Positions 4,647 through 6,480 of a stretch of 6,480 nucleotides of DNA are shown in pieces. The notes beneath the pieces are model-generated. The model had not been told where the DNA came from. It searched no databases and saw only the letters and a program-made list of their open reading frames with translations. Position 1 is the first letter of the stretch. Each line of letters opens with the position of its first letter. A program made the position numbers and the translations under genes. Source of the DNA: Acidobacteriaceae bacterium (GTDB lineage: Bacteria > Acidobacteriota > Terriglobia > Terriglobales > Acidobacteriaceae); the NCBI GenBank assembly GCA_030044455.1, contig JASHVU010000606.1, forward strand, positions 1 to 6,480, in the 5' to 3' direction.

Positions 4647-6480
4647 TTAGAACGACAGGCGCGCTCCGAGTTGCACAGTACGGCCGGAAACGGCGCTGCT
4701 TGTGATTTGCTGGGTCACCGGACCAGTGTAGGCTTCGCCCGCAGCAGGCGCCGATACAAGACCTACATCACCACCCCCCGGAGCCGCCCAACTCGTGTGG
4801 TTGAAGGCGTTGTACGCGTCGATCCGAATCTGGAACTTGACGCCTTCCCAAGGCAAGGAGACAACCTTGCTGCCTGAAAGGTTCACTTTACCCAATCCAG
4901 GCCCGTACAGGCTATTCCTTCTTACGTCCCCGTAGGTTCCGTTGGCGGGCTTAATGAAGGCTGCCGGATTAAACCACTCGTTGAAGCTCCGGCTTGACGA
5001 CTTCCAACTTACGCCGGGATTCCAATTCGGAAATTGTGAACTTCCCGAGGCTTGGTTGTAAGTTGTGCCGTCGGCCTTTACAGTGAATGGATTGCCGCTA
5101 AGGACGGTCATCGAGCCGCTAATTTGCCAGCCGCCAATCACTGCATCCACCGCCGAATTGTTGTTCAGGAACTGCATACCTCTGCCAAACGGCAATTGAT
5201 AGACTGCATAGCCCTTGAGCGCCTGGCGAACATCAAAGTTTGCATTGCTGTAGTTGGCCGCAGAGTCGTTGGGGATCTGATAGTCGCTAGCTCCCGCCTG
5301 GCAGCACCATCCCGCACTGTCCTCGTCGTCCAAAAAGTGCGACCAGACATAGTTAAAGCTGAAGCTCAGACCCGAGCTCACTCGCTTTGTAATCTCGGCC
5401 TGGAGCGAGTTGTAATTGGAGACGCCGTCAAGGCTCGCGGTGCTTGAACTAATGTTTCCAAAAAGCGAGTACGGACGATATATTGTGTCGCTCGGCGAGA
5501 GTTTTGTCGCAGGCACGGCATTGATGTCGTTCGTGACGGGAAGGTTCCACCCGTGGCTCCCTACGTAAGATACTTGGGCCACTAAATTCGGGAAAAGTTC
5601 ACGCTGGACGGATGCGGTCCATTCGTAAATCTTCTGTATCGGTGCGTGAAATGGGCTATAACCTACATTTTGGCCATTGAGGGCAGCCGGATTTCCGTTA
5701 GGCGACACGTAAGGAAGCGGAGTGGAGGTCCCATAAAGCGTGCCTGTTCCATCAAGCTGGACGACGGGCGTGATGCCGCTGGTCGTATCGCTGACATTAC
5801 CGGAGGTGCTGAAGGCTGCGCCCAGACCTTCGCTGTACATGTCGAGGGTCATTATATGGTCGTAGACTCCGAAGCCGCCTCGAACGGTGGTATTGGCCCA
5901 CGGCTGCCAGGAAAATCCCAGGCGCGGAAGAAACGTGCTAAGCACATTCGCCTGGAGCGAAGCCCGGCCATTGGCCTGTGTATTGCCAAACCACATGGCG
6001 CCGAGTGACGCCGGACTGGTTGCTGGATTCAGGACTGTCGGGTCAAACAGCATCTCGTTGCCATGAATTTCATTCCATCCATGGCTGATATCATAGCGGA
6101 GCCCAATATTGATCGTGAAGTTGGGGTGTAGCTTGTAATCGTCCTGAATGAACATCTCAGGGGCCTTCATGCGCGCTCCGTACTCTGGCGAGATGCCAGC
6201 GTTCCAAGTGTTCGAGAGGCCGAGCAGAAAGTCGGCATAATCCATACCGGATGTTCCGCTCGCGGGAGCTGCGCATGTACTCCCAGTCGGAGCGCCGGGC
6301 GGGCAATTGGCACTCGAAACGGTCCAATCTTCGGTGTACCGGCCGTCGAAATCCATGCTTCCGGCGTTGATGTTACCCCAATTTGTGTCGTCCTGACGGA
6401 AGAATAAGAACTCTCCGCCAAAATGAAGGATGTGCTTGCCGCGTATCATCGTTACGACATCCGACGGATCGAAAGTATGC
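4647..6480 (-). CDS. TonB-dependent receptor, Oar-like acidobacterial type, C-terminal part (5' end outside window)
   Basis: 610 residues of an outer-membrane beta-barrel are visible. The frame is open at the right edge, reading HTFDPSDVVT before MIRGKHILHFGGEF, so the internal ATG at 6449 is not the start. Family blocks seen: GMDYADFLLG near residues 78-87, FIQDDYKLHPNFTINIGLRYD near 110-130, then SVQRELFPN, QVSYVGSHG, NFDVRQALKGYAVYQLPFG, GGWQISG, WFNPAAF, GPGLGKVNLSGSK and DAYNAFNHT. The protein ends GARLSF, with the terminal aromatic expected of a barrel that needs Bam-mediated assembly. In this family the missing N-terminal part normally holds a carboxypeptidase-regulatory-like domain and a plug. 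These proteins import bulky ligands using TonB energy, and in Acidobacteriota many sit beside glycoside hydrolases. The adjacent GH2 suggests a carbohydrate ligand (inference). No SusD-like partner lies downstream within the window. Confidence 0.93.
   Translation of the reverse strand, partial: HTFDPSDVVTMIRGKHILHFGGEFLFFRQDDTNWGNINAGSMDFDGRYTEDWTVSSANCPPGAPTGSTCAAPASGTSGMDYADFLLGLSNTWNAGISPEYGARMKAPEMFIQDDYKLHPNFTINIGLRYDISHGWNEIHGNEMLFDPTVLNPATSPASLGAMWFGNTQANGRASLQANVLSTFLPRLGFSWQPWANTTVRGGFGVYDHIMTLDMYSEGLGAAFSTSGNVSDTTSGITPVVQLDGTGTLYGTSTPLPYVSPNGNPAALNGQNVGYSPFHAPIQKIYEWTASVQRELFPNLVAQVSYVGSHGWNLPVTNDINAVPATKLSPSDTIYRPYSLFGNISSSTASLDGVSNYNSLQAEITKRVSSGLSFSFNYVWSHFLDDEDSAGWCCQAGASDYQIPNDSAANYSNANFDVRQALKGYAVYQLPFGRGMQFLNNNSAVDAVIGGWQISGSMTVLSGNPFTVKADGTTYNQASGSSQFPNWNPGVSWKSSSRSFNEWFNPAAFIKPANGTYGDVRRNSLYGPGLGKVNLSGSKVVSLPWEGVKFQIRIDAYNAFNHTSWAAPGGGDVGLVSAPAAGEAYTGPVTQQITSSAVSGRTVQLGARLSF

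Noticed and set aside
5052..6008. Plus-strand reading frames of 120-131 codons opposite the TonB receptor
   Set aside because: The minus strand carries continuous, family-typical receptor sequence here; the plus-strand products have no recognisable domains or ribosome sites.
1..6480. Search for CRISPR arrays, tRNA or rRNA genes, transposases and phage genes
   Set aside because: No regularly spaced repeats, cloverleaf-like segments or mobile-element protein motifs were seen.

Overview
This window carries four genes, all reading leftward on the minus strand. In transcription order (right to left) they are the C-terminal part of a large TonB-dependent outer-membrane receptor (4647-6480, 5' end outside the window), a glycoside hydrolase family 2 enzyme (2070-4340), a zinc-type medium-chain alcohol dehydrogenase (708-1742) and a short-chain dehydrogenase/reductase (1-711, 3' end outside the window). 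The receptor matches the large Oar-like TonB receptors that are abundant in Acidobacteriota: a QDDYKL block, an NFDVR...YQLPFGRG block, WFNPAAF, a DAYNAFNHT block and a terminal Phe. Together with the moderate GC content and the style of the GH2 enzyme, this suggests a soil-type acidobacterium (Terriglobia). That assignment is inference from motif style only.

The layout reads like a small carbohydrate-use locus. A surface receptor would take up a glycan fragment, an exported GH2 exo-glycosidase would release a sugar, and two cytoplasmic NAD(P)-dependent oxidoreductases would act on the released sugar or sugar acid. The two dehydrogenases overlap by ATGA and are almost certainly translationally coupled. 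An MDR plus SDR pair recalls the idnD/idnO arrangement, in which one enzyme oxidises a hydroxyl and the other reduces the keto product. The substrate cannot be read from sequence.

The two gaps of just over 300 bases are not plain spacers. The receptor-GH2 gap (4341-4646) has an 18-base inverted repeat (16/18 matching), one arm starting one base past the receptor stop codon, and a small GC-rich hairpin. The GH2-dehydrogenase gap (1743-2069) has a two-part inverted repeat (8 + 11 perfect bases per arm) that ends just before the dehydrogenase Shine-Dalgarno sequence. Next to it is a second hairpin with a competing pairing partner. These structured gaps, and an alcohol dehydrogenase that has lost the whole structural-zinc cysteine set, are the most distinctive things here. 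I see no RNA gene, CRISPR array, transposase or clearly new multi-gene system.
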